NCBI GenBank assembly: GCA_024682015.1
Contig: JAIKZT010000034.1
Location: 1-27,380, forward strand
Source: Clostridia bacterium
Lineage (GTDB): Bacteria > Bacillota > Clostridia > Peptostreptococcales > Anaerovoracaceae
DNA length: 27,380 bases
Direction: 5' to 3'
Shown here: piece after piece, positions 14,557 to 24,018 of the stretch
Layout: each line of letters opens with the position of its first letter
Position numbering within the stretch: position 1 is the stretch's first letter
Program-made: the position numbers and the translations under genes
Notes under the pieces: model-generated
Database searches by the model: none
Seen by the model: only the letters and a program-made list of their open reading frames with translations
Told to the model about the DNA's origin: nothing

Positions 14557-17500
14557 TTACTCTTCCGCGTAGATCAGCGTCCGGAACGTATGCCTGGACT
14601 GCGTCGTGATGTACAGGGTATAGAATCCGGCGTCTTCGATGGTGAAGCTGCCGTCTTCGCCGATCTCGATATCGCCCGAAGTGCGCTTCATCTGGCCCGC
14701 GGACCAGAGGCCGCGGACGAGCTTGACGGTATAGGGTTCGCCGTCTTCCTGCAGGTTGCCGACGGTCAGCAGGTGCGCGCCGACCTGGACGTTCATCGTG
14801 CCGTCCATCTCGGCCACCTCGCCGTCGATGGCGACGTCGAGCTGGCTGCCGTCGATGACCCGCACATAGCGTATAGCCTCGCCCTCGTTGCCGGCCGTAT
14901 CTTCCACGGTGTAGACAAAGGCGTACACGCCGGGCGTGTCGAGCAGGTCGGAAAGCGCGACTTCCTCGTCGTCGGAGAGAGTCCAGGCAAGCGTGCCGTC
15001 CGCGATCTCGACGTTGTCCCAGAGGTTCACGCCGGCGACGAGCTTCGCTTCCAGTTCCTCCATCTCCGCACCCTGGCGGATGACGACGGTGGACGTATCA
15101 AAGCTGATCGTGGGTATCGTGCGGTCGATGCTGCTGACCCGGAACACCTGCGAGGTCTCGTTGCCCGCAGCGTCCGCAGCCGTCAGGCGGAACGCGCCGT
15201 TCTTCGACGCGGTCAGCTCTGCCGTCCAGACGGTCTCGCCGTCCACGATCGTCTCGATCATCGCGCCGCACGTGACGGAAGGATCGCTCGCCGTGAGCGT
15301 GCAGAACTCGTCCGTCTGGACCGTTACGGTAACGGCCGTATTCATGGCGTCCGCATTCTCGGGCACGTCGATGTCGAGCGCAGGCGCAATGCTGTCGATC
15401 CCCGCTGAGGAAACCGCCACCGTCGTGATGTTGCCGGCTCTGTCCGCAAACTGCAGCGTCATGGACTCGTCTTCCGTCATGGTCAGCGAGAACGGGTTGG
15501 CGTCGCTATAGACGTCGCCGGGCTTGCCGTAGTCCATGCAGAAGACGTCCTCGTTGAATGTGAGCGTGTGCGTCTCCGCATGCGGCACGGTATAGCCGTC
15601 GCGGATCACGGGCTCGTCCGTGCGGGTGACCAGCACGGGTTTCACCCTGTCGATGACCCCCTCGCCCAGAACGAGGACCGCATCCGTGCTCCTGCCGTTG
15701 GGGCCCGTCACGGTCAGCGTGACCGTCAGGCTGCCCGCGGGATTTTCGAACGTCACGGTCGCCAGTTCTCTGGCATATTCGATCGTGCCCCAGCCCGCGC
15801 CGGCGGCGAAGTCGTAAGGCGTCTTCTCTCCGTCTCCGACCTTATAGGTCGCGGAGAGGCGGCGTATCGTCTTGTCGCTGGATATGTGAGCCACGACGTC
15901 GGTGTTGACCGGGCCTGCGGCCGGATTCGAAGGATCCAGTTTGCCGGTGACCGCGCTCTTGGCGCAGGGCGACCACGTGACCGTCAGGACCGGGTACGAC
16001 GCGTCGATGCCCGTCACCTTGACCACGGCCGTCTGCGTGTTGCCCACGCCGTCCGTCGCCGTTACGACGACGGTGCCGTTGTCGTCGAACTCCAGTTTCC
16101 AGGGATATTCAGCCGCATTGGCGCCGGTGTTGTCCAGAAGGCCTGCTGCGCTGAGCTTTACGCCTGCGGACTGGTCGTTTCCGGCGTCATCCAAATCAGT
16201 GGCCTTGATGTAGACCGTCCTTTCGTAGAGTGAGGTGCTGACGGTATTCGTCTCGATGACCGGCGGGGTCTTGTCGAAGTGATAGCCGCCCGAGGGCACC
16301 TTGATGCAGGTGAAGTTGTCCGCACTCGCAGCGGAATCCGCCGCGGCGTTGTCGACGACGACGATATAGAAGTCGCCGGCGACCTCGTTTTCGATCAGGA
16401 CATTGTTGCCGTTCACCGTTACGCCCGCAATGGCGTCGCTCTCGTCGGCAAACGCCATGGACGCGGGCGCGGAGGCCTTTACGACCACCTTCCATTTGGA
16501 ATAGTCGGACGCGGTCACCACGAGATCGTAGCTCTGCGCAAGGCCGGACACGTCGATGGCATTGCGGATCTCCGCCTCGCCCGCGCTGCCGGGGAAGGCC
16601 TCACGCTTTACGAATCCGGTGCCCTTCTGCGCCCAGACCGTCACGAGTTCGACGGCCGGCGCCGCGGTATCTTCATACTCGGCCGCGGGCTGCGCCAGCG
16701 TAATGCCGTAATCGCTCAGTTTGCCATGGATCGGGTACGTCTGATCCGTAAATGCGTCGTAATACTGGAAGTTGTATGCGTCGCTGCCATCTTCGTACTT
16801 GATCGTCTGCGACGTGGCCCCTACGGGGCTCGTTTCGCGGTTCGTCGCATAAGAGACGGTGACGGACCCCGCAGTATCGCCGGTCGGATTTTCACCCGCC
16901 GCGAAGCTTTCCTTGAGTTCCTCGAAGTAGAAGTACACTGTGTGGACAGGCGCCCCGGAGAAGATATTGTTCAGCTGAATGGTCAGCGTGTCCGTGCCAG
17001 TCGCACCTTCGCGCGTGACCCGGTAGGAACCGCTCTCCGTCGCCTTCGTGCTGCCGCTGACGGTCTCGCCTTCACCGTCCGAGCCCGCGGTGATGGTCAC
17101 CCCTTCGGCCGCCGAGACCGGTTCGAGCGTCGAGATCGACAGATCGATGCCGTATTCGCCGAACACGCCGTCAAGAACGATTTCCTCTGCATAGCGGTCG
17201 CCGAACGCGTCGGTGAACTGGATCGTCCACGCGCCGTCATTCCAGACGGGAAACGCGTCGGTCCAGCTTTCCGCAAAGCCGGTCGGATCGCGCAGGATCC
17301 AGCTGTCCTCAGGCTGGACGGGCATGTTGAACGCGAGGTTCAGCGCGCGGTCCGTCCCCTCGCCCGTCTCCGCGTACACCGAGGAGACGACCGCAGGCTT
17401 TTCGCCGCAGACGTTTGCGGTGACCCCGACCAGAGCCAGGCTGTCCACATCGTCCAGGAACGGGTCTGTTACGCGCGTGTTGCCATGCGCGTCGGTGACT

Positions 17501-20500
17501 GCGATGTTCAGGGTCATATCCGTTGCCGACGTGATCTTCGGGCTGATGGCGCCCGTGACCGTAAGCGTCAGATACGCGTCCGTAATGCCTCCCTGATACG
17601 TGGCGATGATGAAATACGGATCCGCATCGCCGGCATAGCTGCCGGTGCGCGTTAAGCTCGCCTGCACGCTGAGGATGCCCAGTTTGTTGGCGTCTTCAGC
17701 ACTCCACGCATAGCCGTCGGTAATCCCCTCCAGGACGAGCTTCTCGCCGTCCGCGCCGATCGCAGCGCTGTAGGCGCTGTCGTAGGAGAGTTCCACAGAC
17801 ATTGGCTGTTCGCCCGCGAACAAGCTGTCGTCGCGGATCGTGAAGACGGCCGTGTAGGTGTTGTCGCCGTTCAGATGGATGGTCTTGTCACTGATGACGG
17901 GCTGAGAGCCGTCGGCGATCACGCCATTCGTTGTCATGCCGAGTACGGCTTCGTTTCCGAAGGCGTCCGTCGCATAGACGACGTAGAAGCCGACCGGTTC
18001 GCCGCCTTCAGCGATCATGCTTCTGTAAGTGAGCGCACCGCCGTCTTCTTCAAGGCGGTTCGGCTCGAAAATGCCCCTGTGAACGCCGTATTCGTTGATC
18101 AGGCTCTCGTAAAGCTCCTCGTCACCCGCTTCCGCGGCCGCCACGATCGCATTGTTCAGAGCTTCGTACGCTTCCGCGTCCGCAGTCGGGATCGTATAGA
18201 CATACGTCCCGTCGCTCTCCGGAAGCATCTCGCCGCCGCCCCAGCCGTACCTGTAGTCGCCGTCCTCGTACAGCCAGCCCGGATCGCAGTGGATCGTATA
18301 GCCGGCCATATTGATGCCGTCCGCTGGCGTAAAGATGACGCTGGCCGTGCCCGGGTCCGCGGTGAGGATGCCCTCGCCGGACGGCGTAATGGAGACCGCA
18401 CCGGAAAGGCTCATGGTGACGGGATGGACGGTCAGGTAAGTGATGGCCGACGCCTTGCCGTTGGCGTAGCGCACCTGCAGCGCGATGACGCTGTCTTCAT
18501 CCGCAGGAAGGCCGAGCGTGCCGGTCGCCGCGTCGGTCTGCGCTCCGATCGTCAGGATGCGGGCGCCGGTGGTCGTATCCCCATTGTCCCAGCGGGAAAT
18601 GGATACGTCGAAGGAGTATTCGCCGGTCGCATCGTCGTAGGATGTGTACACGTCCTTATCGAGGTGGGCGTCCGCGAGGCTGATGACAGCACTGGGATCC
18701 GCCGTGTTCCAGGCGACGATGTCCATCGCACCTTCGAAGTTCGCCGCGCCGCTCAGGTCGACGAGCGCACCGCTTGCGTCGAGCGCGTGCGCGCCGAGCA
18801 CGATCGTGTGGTCGCCGGTGAACGGGAGGTATATGACCTCGCTGGGTTCATACGCGAGCTCCACGTAAAAGCCCTCACTCTCCTTGGCCAGCACGCCCAG
18901 AGCAAGGTTGCCGGGCTTCGTCCCGTCGATGAAGACGGTCTGGCCGAGCCCTGCGCTGTATACGCTGGTGTCGGAATGGCGCGCCAGGGTCAGCGACAGC
19001 GTGTGTTCGCCGTCCGTGTATCGATCGGAAGCCGGCAGCGTGATCGTCTGCACGGAGCCGATGCCGATGTCGCAGAGTTTTACACCGTCCATGGAGATGA
19101 ACGATGCGTCCCAATCGACGTCTGCGAAGCCCCAGCCGTTCTTATCGTCTCCGAGGTCGATGAGCAGCTGCGCGCCGTCCAGCGTGCTTAAGACAGTCTC
19201 GCCGCTGCCGTATTTCCAGGGAAGCCCGCTGACCCGGCTGCAGGCGCCCATCGCCGCGGTCAGGACGTTCGTTCCGGTGAACACGTCGCTGATAGCGTTT
19301 CCAGGCGCGGAAATGCGCAGCGTAAGGGTCCTCTTCCCCGCATTTGTATTAACGGTGATGGCATCCGTGCCGGTCGTGATCGTATCCCCTTTTCCGGAAT
19401 AGACCGTGACGTACAGATTGCCGGTAAAGCCGTCCGTGAAGTCTCCTGCATCCGCCAGGTCCGTAAAGCTGTATCCGGAAGCATCGCTGAAAGCCGCCGT
19501 ATGCCAGGCGCCATCAAAGATGTTGGCCTGCGCAGCGTTCGCCGCGTATACGTAGTGCGTATCCGGCGCGTCGGACCGCCGCACGTCGAAGACGAGGCTG
19601 CCGCCCGCTTCGAGGCTCGTGATCCCCACCAGGGCTTCCGTCGCGACGCCGGAGCCGGATTCATAGGACAGTTCATAATCAATGTCTCTGAGATCGTAGC
19701 CGAATGCCTCGAGGTTTTTTACGCTGACGTTTCCGGACGCATCCGCAGCCTTGACCCACAGATCCTTGTTAAAGAGCTCCGCGTCTGCCGGTATGACGGC
19801 TTCCGCCGTAACATCCGCCTGAACAGGATACTCATCCAATGCGCCGATCGCGGCGGTCCAGCCGGCGGTATCGGCGGTAACGTTCGCGCCGGCATCCGCC
19901 CACAGGTATGAGACGGAGGCTATGCCGCCGCTGTCCTGCACGCTGATCGTCACGGACAGGATGCCCTGATCGTGCGCGTTGTCGTAGCTGCGGTTCACCG
20001 CGCCTGCGGAGATATTCGGCACGACCGAGTCGAAGCTGACGCCCGCGAGCGTCCTCTCCGCAGTCGTGCCTCTGTTGCCCGCGTAATCCGACAGGGTAAA
20101 CTTGACGGCAGCGTTGTTCTTGAAATCGTATACCGCCCCTGTCGCAGGCTCCACGTGCAGATACTGCTGCGCGCCCGTCTGCGTGAAGGCGATGGAAGAA
20201 CCGAATGTTCCCGTCTCCCAGGAAGTCGGGGCAGCCGTAGAACCGGTGACCGCGTAGCGGATCGCGGAAGAAGAATTCCCCGCACTGAGCGTCAGCGTCG
20301 CGGGAAGCGCCGTAACGCCGGAAGCGGTATCCGTTACCTTGAACGGCACGTAGAAACGGCTGTTGATGCCGGCGGTCTGCACCGCGTCGCTGATGACAGC
20401 GGAGGGTGCCGCTGTATCCACATAATAAACAGAGGTAGGACTGAAGGCGGTGGAAGTATTCTGCGCCGCGTTCGCGGAAGCGTCCGCGATGCTGGCATAG

Positions 20501-22125
20501 CCGATGGCATTCAGTTTGATGCCGTTTGAACCGTTCACCGTCATACCGTCCTCGATGGCGACGGAATCCGTCTTGAACACGGAGACCATGCCGCCGGAGG
20601 CGCCCCGGCCGAACTGCGTGCCGAGGTTGAGGCTGCTGGCCTTGACCGTTCCGGCAGGCTGCGCCGTCAGCACGACCGGCGACCCGTTTTTGACGATGTT
20701 CGTGGTAAGCGTAACGTTCGAGCCGGTCACCACCTCGTTCATGTACAGCGTGACGTCGAAGCTGTCGCCGACGCCGAGGTACTGATCGCTGGAATCCTCG
20801 CTGTTGCCTGTATTCGACGCCATGCCCGTCTTGCCGAGCGCCGCCTTCACGTCGCTGTTGTTCAGGACGGGCGTAAGGACGGCTCTGGCCGCGAAGGGCT
20901 TTTCACAGTCGATGTAGAAATGCGTAGCAGGTACGGCCGCGCCCAGCGCGTTGCCGGCCATGTCGGTAACGACGCTCGTCGTCTTCGTAAATCCCAGAGG
21001 GCTGCCGCCGGCAGTGGGGTTCTTCGCCGTATACGTTCTGGTCGCGCCGCTGATCTGCTCCCTGTAAAGATGGGTGAGCGTTACGTTCGCTTCGCTGCTG
21101 ATGAGAGATGTCCCGCCGGAAGGAGCCGCCTTCAGGTCGAGGCCCGTGATCGAAAGCAGCCGCGTTTCGTCCGCCGGAACCGTATAGGTGAACGTAAGGC
21201 TTTCCTGATCGAGTTTCGTCAGATGCGCGTAAAGGCGCTCGAACGACGCTTCCGGGATCAGCCCGATGCAGACATTGCCCTTGCCGGAGGCGCTGTCATC
21301 CGCGAAGCGCAGCGCTTCCGTGCAGCGCAGCACGACGGTGACGGTGTCGCCCGCCTTGAAATTCGTGCAGGCAGTGCCGTCTCTCAGGATCTCCACGGAG
21401 CTGATCGCCGGCGCGATGCCGTCGTAGAAGCTGACCACGCAGCCTTCCGATGAGCCGCCGCAGTGGCACTCCTTCTTGCCGCCGTCATAATAGATGGTGC
21501 TGTTGGTAAACTCCAGCTGCAGCCCCCTGCTGATGTACGGGTTGACTCCCGTGAACCGGCTGTTGGCGCCGTTGACGACATCGGGCATCTCGCTGAATTC
21601 GCCGTTGCCTAAGCGCCACGTATTCGTGCTGGGATTCCGGCTCGAATAGACCGCTTCCCGAATGCCTCCGCAGAACAGGGAGGATACCATCCAGCTCGTC
21701 ATGCTGGAGGAATAAACGCCGAGGAATCCATAGCTGTGCTTGTGGGAGTTGTTCTTCAGCGTCGTCGCATAGCCGACCTTCAGCTGGCCGTACTTGTCGC
21801 TGAGGAGCGCCAGGTTGGAATCCGCAAAACGCCACCACCAGTAACTGCAGCTGTCGGTCACCTTCACTTCGTAATTCAGGTAACTGTTCGCGTCACCCTC
21901 CTTCGTGAACTTTCCGGCAGCCACCGCATTGAAGAAGTGGTTGGGCATTTCTTTCTTAAAAAAGTCTGAATTGGCCCCGGTGTACAGGTTGAAAATGGCT
22001 ACCTCCGGGGTTCCCAGCCGGTTATAGGCCGGGTCTGGGTACGTCTCCGCCCAGACCGGCGCGGCCGGCATCAACGCAAGCGCCAGGCTCAGCGCCAGCA
22101 AAACCGATAAAATGCGCGTTCTCAT
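14557..22125 (-). CDS. Giant secreted Ig-like-repeat protein (2,522 aa)
   Basis: A signal peptide occupies residues 1-26 (ILSVLLALSLALALMPAAPV, then WA/ET). A unique N-terminal domain (27 to about 235) has the aromatic patch SYWWWRFADSN and a Cys-rich motif CHCGGSSEGC near residue 217. A long chain of Ig-like modules follows, each introduced by a 'D-x-x-x-P' strand, for example DCEKPF (about 406), DTAAPS (570), DSVVPN (698), DGTKPG (1066), DGSQPV (1408), DKTPPV (1952), DASYPV (2041), DRVKPV (2160), DSIAPA (2245) and DRTIPT (2335). 'DxAGN' turns (DMAGNA, DYAGNR, DRAGNI, DAAGNE, DTAGNE) fit bacterial Ig-like repeats of adhesins. There is no LPXTG, SLH or C-terminal membrane segment. It starts 6 nt after the small membrane gene. 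The function is probably adhesion or envelope structure. Confidence 0.85.
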   Translation of the reverse strand: MRTRILSVLLALSLALALMPAAPVWAETYPDPAYNRLGTPEVAIFNLYTGANSDFFKKEMPNHFFNAVAAGKFTKEGDANSYLNYEVKVTDSCSYWWWRFADSNLALLSDKYGQLKVGYATTLKNNSHKHSYGFLGVYSSSMTSWMVSSLFCGGIREAVYSSRNPSTNTWRLGNGEFSEMPDVVNGANSRFTGVNPYISRGLQLEFTNSTIYYDGGKKECHCGGSSEGCVVSFYDGIAPAISSVEILRDGTACTNFKAGDTVTVVLRCTEALRFADDSASGKGNVCIGLIPEASFERLYAHLTKLDQESLTFTYTVPADETRLLSITGLDLKAAPSGGTSLISSEANVTLTHLYREQISGATRTYTAKNPTAGGSPLGFTKTTSVVTDMAGNALGAAVPATHFYIDCEKPFAARAVLTPVLNNSDVKAALGKTGMASNTGNSEDSSDQYLGVGDSFDVTLYMNEVVTGSNVTLTTNIVKNGSPVVLTAQPAGTVKASSLNLGTQFGRGASGGMVSVFKTDSVAIEDGMTVNGSNGIKLNAIGYASIADASANAAQNTSTAFSPTSVYYVDTAAPSAVISDAVQTAGINSRFYVPFKVTDTASGVTALPATLTLSAGNSSSAIRYAVTGSTAAPTSWETGTFGSSIAFTQTGAQQYLHVEPATGAVYDFKNNAAVKFTLSDYAGNRGTTAERTLAGVSFDSVVPNISAGAVNRSYDNAHDQGILSVTISVQDSGGIASVSYLWADAGANVTADTAGWTAAIGALDEYPVQADVTAEAVIPADAELFNKDLWVKAADASGNVSVKNLEAFGYDLRDIDYELSYESGSGVATEALVGITSLEAGGSLVFDVRRSDAPDTHYVYAANAAQANIFDGAWHTAAFSDASGYSFTDLADAGDFTDGFTGNLYVTVYSGKGDTITTGTDAITVNTNAGKRTLTLRISAPGNAISDVFTGTNVLTAAMGACSRVSGLPWKYGSGETVLSTLDGAQLLIDLGDDKNGWGFADVDWDASFISMDGVKLCDIGIGSVQTITLPASDRYTDGEHTLSLTLARHSDTSVYSAGLGQTVFIDGTKPGNLALGVLAKESEGFYVELAYEPSEVIYLPFTGDHTIVLGAHALDASGALVDLSGAANFEGAMDIVAWNTADPSAVISLADAHLDKDVYTSYDDATGEYSFDVSISRWDNGDTTTGARILTIGAQTDAATGTLGLPADEDSVIALQVRYANGKASAITYLTVHPVTMSLSGAVSITPSGEGILTADPGTASVIFTPADGINMAGYTIHCDPGWLYEDGDYRYGWGGGEMLPESDGTYVYTIPTADAEAYEALNNAIVAAAEAGDEELYESLINEYGVHRGIFEPNRLEEDGGALTYRSMIAEGGEPVGFYVVYATDAFGNEAVLGMTTNGVIADGSQPVISDKTIHLNGDNTYTAVFTIRDDSLFAGEQPMSVELSYDSAYSAAIGADGEKLVLEGITDGYAWSAEDANKLGILSVQASLTRTGSYAGDADPYFIIATYQGGITDAYLTLTVTGAISPKITSATDMTLNIAVTDAHGNTRVTDPFLDDVDSLALVGVTANVCGEKPAVVSSVYAETGEGTDRALNLAFNMPVQPEDSWILRDPTGFAESWTDAFPVWNDGAWTIQFTDAFGDRYAEEIVLDGVFGEYGIDLSISTLEPVSAAEGVTITAGSDGEGETVSGSTKATESGSYRVTREGATGTDTLTIQLNNIFSGAPVHTVYFYFEELKESFAAGENPTGDTAGSVTVSYATNRETSPVGATSQTIKYEDGSDAYNFQYYDAFTDQTYPIHGKLSDYGITLAQPAAEYEDTAAPAVELVTVWAQKGTGFVKREAFPGSAGEAEIRNAIDVSGLAQSYDLVVTASDYSKWKVVVKASAPASMAFADESDAIAGVTVNGNNVLIENEVAGDFYIVVVDNAAADSAASADNFTCIKVPSGGYHFDKTPPVIETNTVSTSLYERTVYIKATDLDDAGNDQSAGVKLSAAGLLDNTGANAAEYPWKLEFDDNGTVVVTATDGVGNTQTAVVKVTGIDASYPVLTVTWSPCAKSAVTGKLDPSNPAAGPVNTDVVAHISSDKTIRRLSATYKVGDGEKTPYDFAAGAGWGTIEYARELATVTFENPAGSLTVTLTVTGPNGRSTDAVLVLGEGVIDRVKPVLVTRTDEPVIRDGYTVPHAETHTLTFNEDVFCMDYGKPGDVYSDANPFSLTMTEDESMTLQFADRAGNITTVAVSSAGIDSIAPALDIDVPENADAMNTAVTVTVQTDEFCTLTASDPSVTCGAMIETIVDGETVWTAELTASKNGAFRLTAADAAGNETSQVFRVSSIDRTIPTISFDTSTVVIRQGAEMEELEAKLVAGVNLWDNVEIADGTLAWTLSDDEEVALSDLLDTPGVYAFVYTVEDTAGNEGEAIRYVRVIDGSQLDVAIDGEVAEMDGTMNVQVGAHLLTVGNLQEDGEPYTVKLVRGLWSAGQMKRTSGDIEIGEDGSFTIEDAGFYTLYITTQSRHTFRTLIYAEE

Positions 22126-22131
22126 GGTACC

Positions 22132-22467
22132 TTACTCCTTGTCTCCTTCCTTCGCGTATGGCTTTTGGCTGCCGCTTCGCCGGCGTCTCTGACTCAGCAG
22201 GGTCACGAGAACGCCCAGCGCGAAGGCGATCACGGCTGCGAGCACATACCCGCCAGCCTCTGCCGAAAGCAGGAACGCGCCGTAAACGGATCCCGCGGGC
22301 AGAGCGGCGCCGTGCGACGGCAGCAGCGCGATCACCGCGATGAGCGCGGCAAAAAGCGCGCAAGCCGCGGCGGAAAGCGCCCGCGTCAGCCTCAGATCCC
22401 GTTGAACGGTGATCTGCTCGCTGCGCCGCAGGATCTCCTTGAGAGCTTCTTCCTTTCCGTACTTCAC
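22132..22467 (-). CDS. Small two-helix membrane protein heading the surface-protein operon
   Basis: 111 residues from a GTG start at 22467, chosen because AGAGGTG lies about 7 nt upstream and the product begins sensibly (KYGKEEALKEILRRSEQ). The helical, charged N-terminus (about 1-28) is followed by two membrane segments at about 30-48 (LSAAACALFAALIAVIALL) and 68-90 (AEAGGYVLAAVIAFALGVLV). It ends in a basic, charged tail (RRRRSGSQKPYAKEGDKE). No family is recognised. The stop TAA overlaps the AAGGAG ribosome binding site of the 2,522-aa gene, so the two are coupled. It could assist export or anchoring of the giant proteins, or sense something at the membrane; neither is shown by sequence. 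Confidence 0.7.
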   Translation of the reverse strand: MKYGKEEALKEILRRSEQITVQRDLRLTRALSAAACALFAALIAVIALLPSHGAALPAGSVYGAFLLSAEAGGYVLAAVIAFALGVLVTLLSQRRRRSGSQKPYAKEGDKE

Positions 22468-22506
22468 TGTCTTTCACCTCTGAAAAAAAGTCTGAATATC
22501 TTTGGT

Positions 22507-22516
22507 ACTAATTAGT
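22507..22516. promoter_or_regulatory. Perfect 10-bp palindrome ACTAATTAGT upstream of the surface operon
   Basis: It lies about 40 bp upstream of the GTG start at 22467, in the region expected to hold the operon promoter. No clear -35/-10 pair was found there. It is a possible operator, but short. Confidence 0.3.
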
Positions 22517-22556
22517 TGCGCGATCCCGCGTTTTTACCCACCCGTACCGCAAAAAG

Positions 22557-22587
22557 AAAACAAAAGAAAAACCGCCCTTTCGGGCGG
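22557..22587 (-). terminator. Terminator downstream of the PrsW-like gene
   Basis: CCGCCC and GGGCGG arms (22572-22577 and 22582-22587) with a GAAA tetraloop on the - strand are followed by TTTTTCTTTTG. It lies just after the stop at 22601 and ends the sigma / membrane / protease operon. Confidence 0.85.
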
Positions 22588-22600
22588 CATGATAGCCTTG

Positions 22601-23242
22601 CTAATCCTCGGGCAGGGACAGGATCGGCAGCCTGCGGTAGAGGAAGACCAGCGCGGCGGCCGTCAGCAGCGGCAGCAGATAGCCGATGATGCTGGGGAGG
22701 CCGCCCACCGACACGAGCAGATTGTACATGGCGTGGAAGATCATCGCCAGGGATAGCCCGCCTACGACAGCAGGGAACGAAAAGACGCCCAGGCGCTTCG
22801 CCGCGATGAGCCAGATGGAGAGCGCCGCGACGCTGACGATGTGCATGACGCCGACGGCCAGCCCGCGGATCAGGATGTACGGCAGACTGCCCGCGCCGTT
22901 CGTCAGGATGTAGCAGCAGTTTTCAAACGTGGCAAAGCCCGCGCCGATGGCGACGGCCAGCATGGTCATCGTCCGATCCGCCGGCGCGAAGAGCACCAGG
23001 AAGAACAGCAGCGGGAAGAGCTTCATCAGCTCTTCGACGACGGGCGCGAGGAACACGGCCGCATCGTTTGCCGTCATGCCCGCGGTAAGATTGATGAACC
23101 CGCTGATGTACGCGGAGATGAGGCATACGGCCATCCCCAGCAGAAAGGCGCCGACAAAGCGCCTGACGTCGCCCCGCAGGAACAGGAGCGAAACGACGAG
23201 GGGAATGGCGATGCACAGGAGGATGTTTTCCGCGTAGATCAT
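22601..23242 (-). CDS. PrsW-family-like intramembrane protease
   Basis: 213 residues from the ATG at 23242, which has GGGAGG upstream and overlaps the preceding stop (ATGA); the longer frame to 23287 adds unrelated residues. It has about seven membrane segments and the PrsW signature residues: EELMK (E70, E71, K74; the EExxK motif), FATFEN (E107), GVMHIVS (H134) and FHAMYN (H170). In Bacillus subtilis, PrsW makes the first cut in the anti-sigma factor RsiW and so frees SigW (established knowledge). Here it sits in an operon with an ECF sigma factor, so a role in activating that sigma factor is likely but inferred. It is close in length to B. subtilis PrsW. Confidence 0.8.
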   Translation of the reverse strand: MIYAENILLCIAIPLVVSLLFLRGDVRRFVGAFLLGMAVCLISAYISGFINLTAGMTANDAAVFLAPVVEELMKLFPLLFFLVLFAPADRTMTMLAVAIGAGFATFENCCYILTNGAGSLPYILIRGLAVGVMHIVSVAALSIWLIAAKRLGVFSFPAVVGGLSLAMIFHAMYNLLVSVGGLPSIIGYLLPLLTAAALVFLYRRLPILSLPED

Positions 23243-24018
23243 GAGACGGCCTCCCTTTCGATCGACAGAAGCATCAGCACGAGGCACAGCGACATGACGG
23301 CCACCGCGGCATCGTAGAATCTGCCGGCGCTCATGTACATGGTCGTGGTGATCCAGGCAAAGAGGGAAAAAGAGAGGCTGACAGCCTTATCCCGGGAAGC
23401 GCCGATGCGGATTGCGCGGACCGCAAAGACGAACAGAACGGCCATCACGGTAAACATCAGCGCGTAGCAGAACAGATCCAGAGGCTTCTTCAGCGGGTCA
23501 GGCACGAAAAACAGGGCTGCCTGAGACGCAATGAGCACGGGACAGGCCGCGCGCAAAAGCCTTCGCAGGCCGGCGGGATACGCCTTCGACCGCGCGGCGT
23601 GGGAGGCGGCGCAGCACAGGAAATAGCCGAAGGCAAACCCTGTCAGGATATCCTGCACCCATTCGCCGGACCAGCCGATCCACAGGGCGGTGCTCGACGC
23701 TGCAAACAGCGCGGCGCCTGCCGTTTCCTTTCGCGAAAAGGGCTGTTTTTCCGGCTGGTCCGCGTTCAGCGACGCGCCGAGGAGCAGAAAAAGAGCCCAT
23801 TCGCCGATCTCGTTGGCGGCGAAGGGCATGCGCGTATCGGGGCGGAGAATGTCGTAGGCCAGCCAGTAGAAATCGCTGAGCAGGGCGCACGCCATGGCGA
23901 ACGCGAAAAGCACCGGGGCTGTGGAACCGTTCCCCCGCTGGACCAGCCGTATCGTCCGCAGCAGGACGAACATGACCGCGGCGATCTGAAGCAGCGTCAG
24001 AGACCCTTCCAGATTCAT
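23239..24018 (-). CDS. Multi-pass membrane protein between an ECF sigma factor and a PrsW-like protease
   Basis: 259 residues with about eight hydrophobic segments, beginning LTLLQIAAVMFVLLRTIRLV and ending VAVMSLCLVLMLLSIEREAV. It has a conserved-looking NEIGEWALFLLLGASL loop and helix, and an amphipathic cytoplasmic-like segment (SKAYPAGLRRLLRA). The start overlaps the sigma factor stop by 4 nt, and the stop overlaps the protease start by 4 nt. I do not recognise a family; it is not a standard single-pass anti-sigma factor with a zinc-binding HxxxCxxC motif. From its place it could be an unusual membrane anti-sigma factor, a sensor, or the protease substrate. That is inference from context. 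Confidence 0.7.
   Translation of the reverse strand: MNLEGSLTLLQIAAVMFVLLRTIRLVQRGNGSTAPVLFAFAMACALLSDFYWLAYDILRPDTRMPFAANEIGEWALFLLLGASLNADQPEKQPFSRKETAGAALFAASSTALWIGWSGEWVQDILTGFAFGYFLCCAASHAARSKAYPAGLRRLLRAACPVLIASQAALFFVPDPLKKPLDLFCYALMFTVMAVLFVFAVRAIRIGASRDKAVSLSFSLFAWITTTMYMSAGRFYDAAVAVMSLCLVLMLLSIEREAVS

Noticed and set aside
10917..14609. 1,230-codon open frame on the + strand
   Set aside because: It is antisense to the giant surface-protein gene. The translation is rich in Arg, Asp, His and Val without domains, and there is no ribosome binding site; it is a by-product of GC-rich codon use on the other strand.
16279..19191. Long + strand open frames at 16279-17655 and 17875-19191
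   Set aside because: Antisense to the 2,522-aa gene, which has a signal peptide, a ribosome binding site and recognisable Ig-like modules.
22022..22477. 151-codon - strand open frame overlapping the 111-aa membrane protein
   Set aside because: It runs through the start of the 2,522-aa gene in another frame and lacks hydrophobic or domain structure, whereas the 111-aa frame has a ribosome binding site, two membrane segments and tight spacing.
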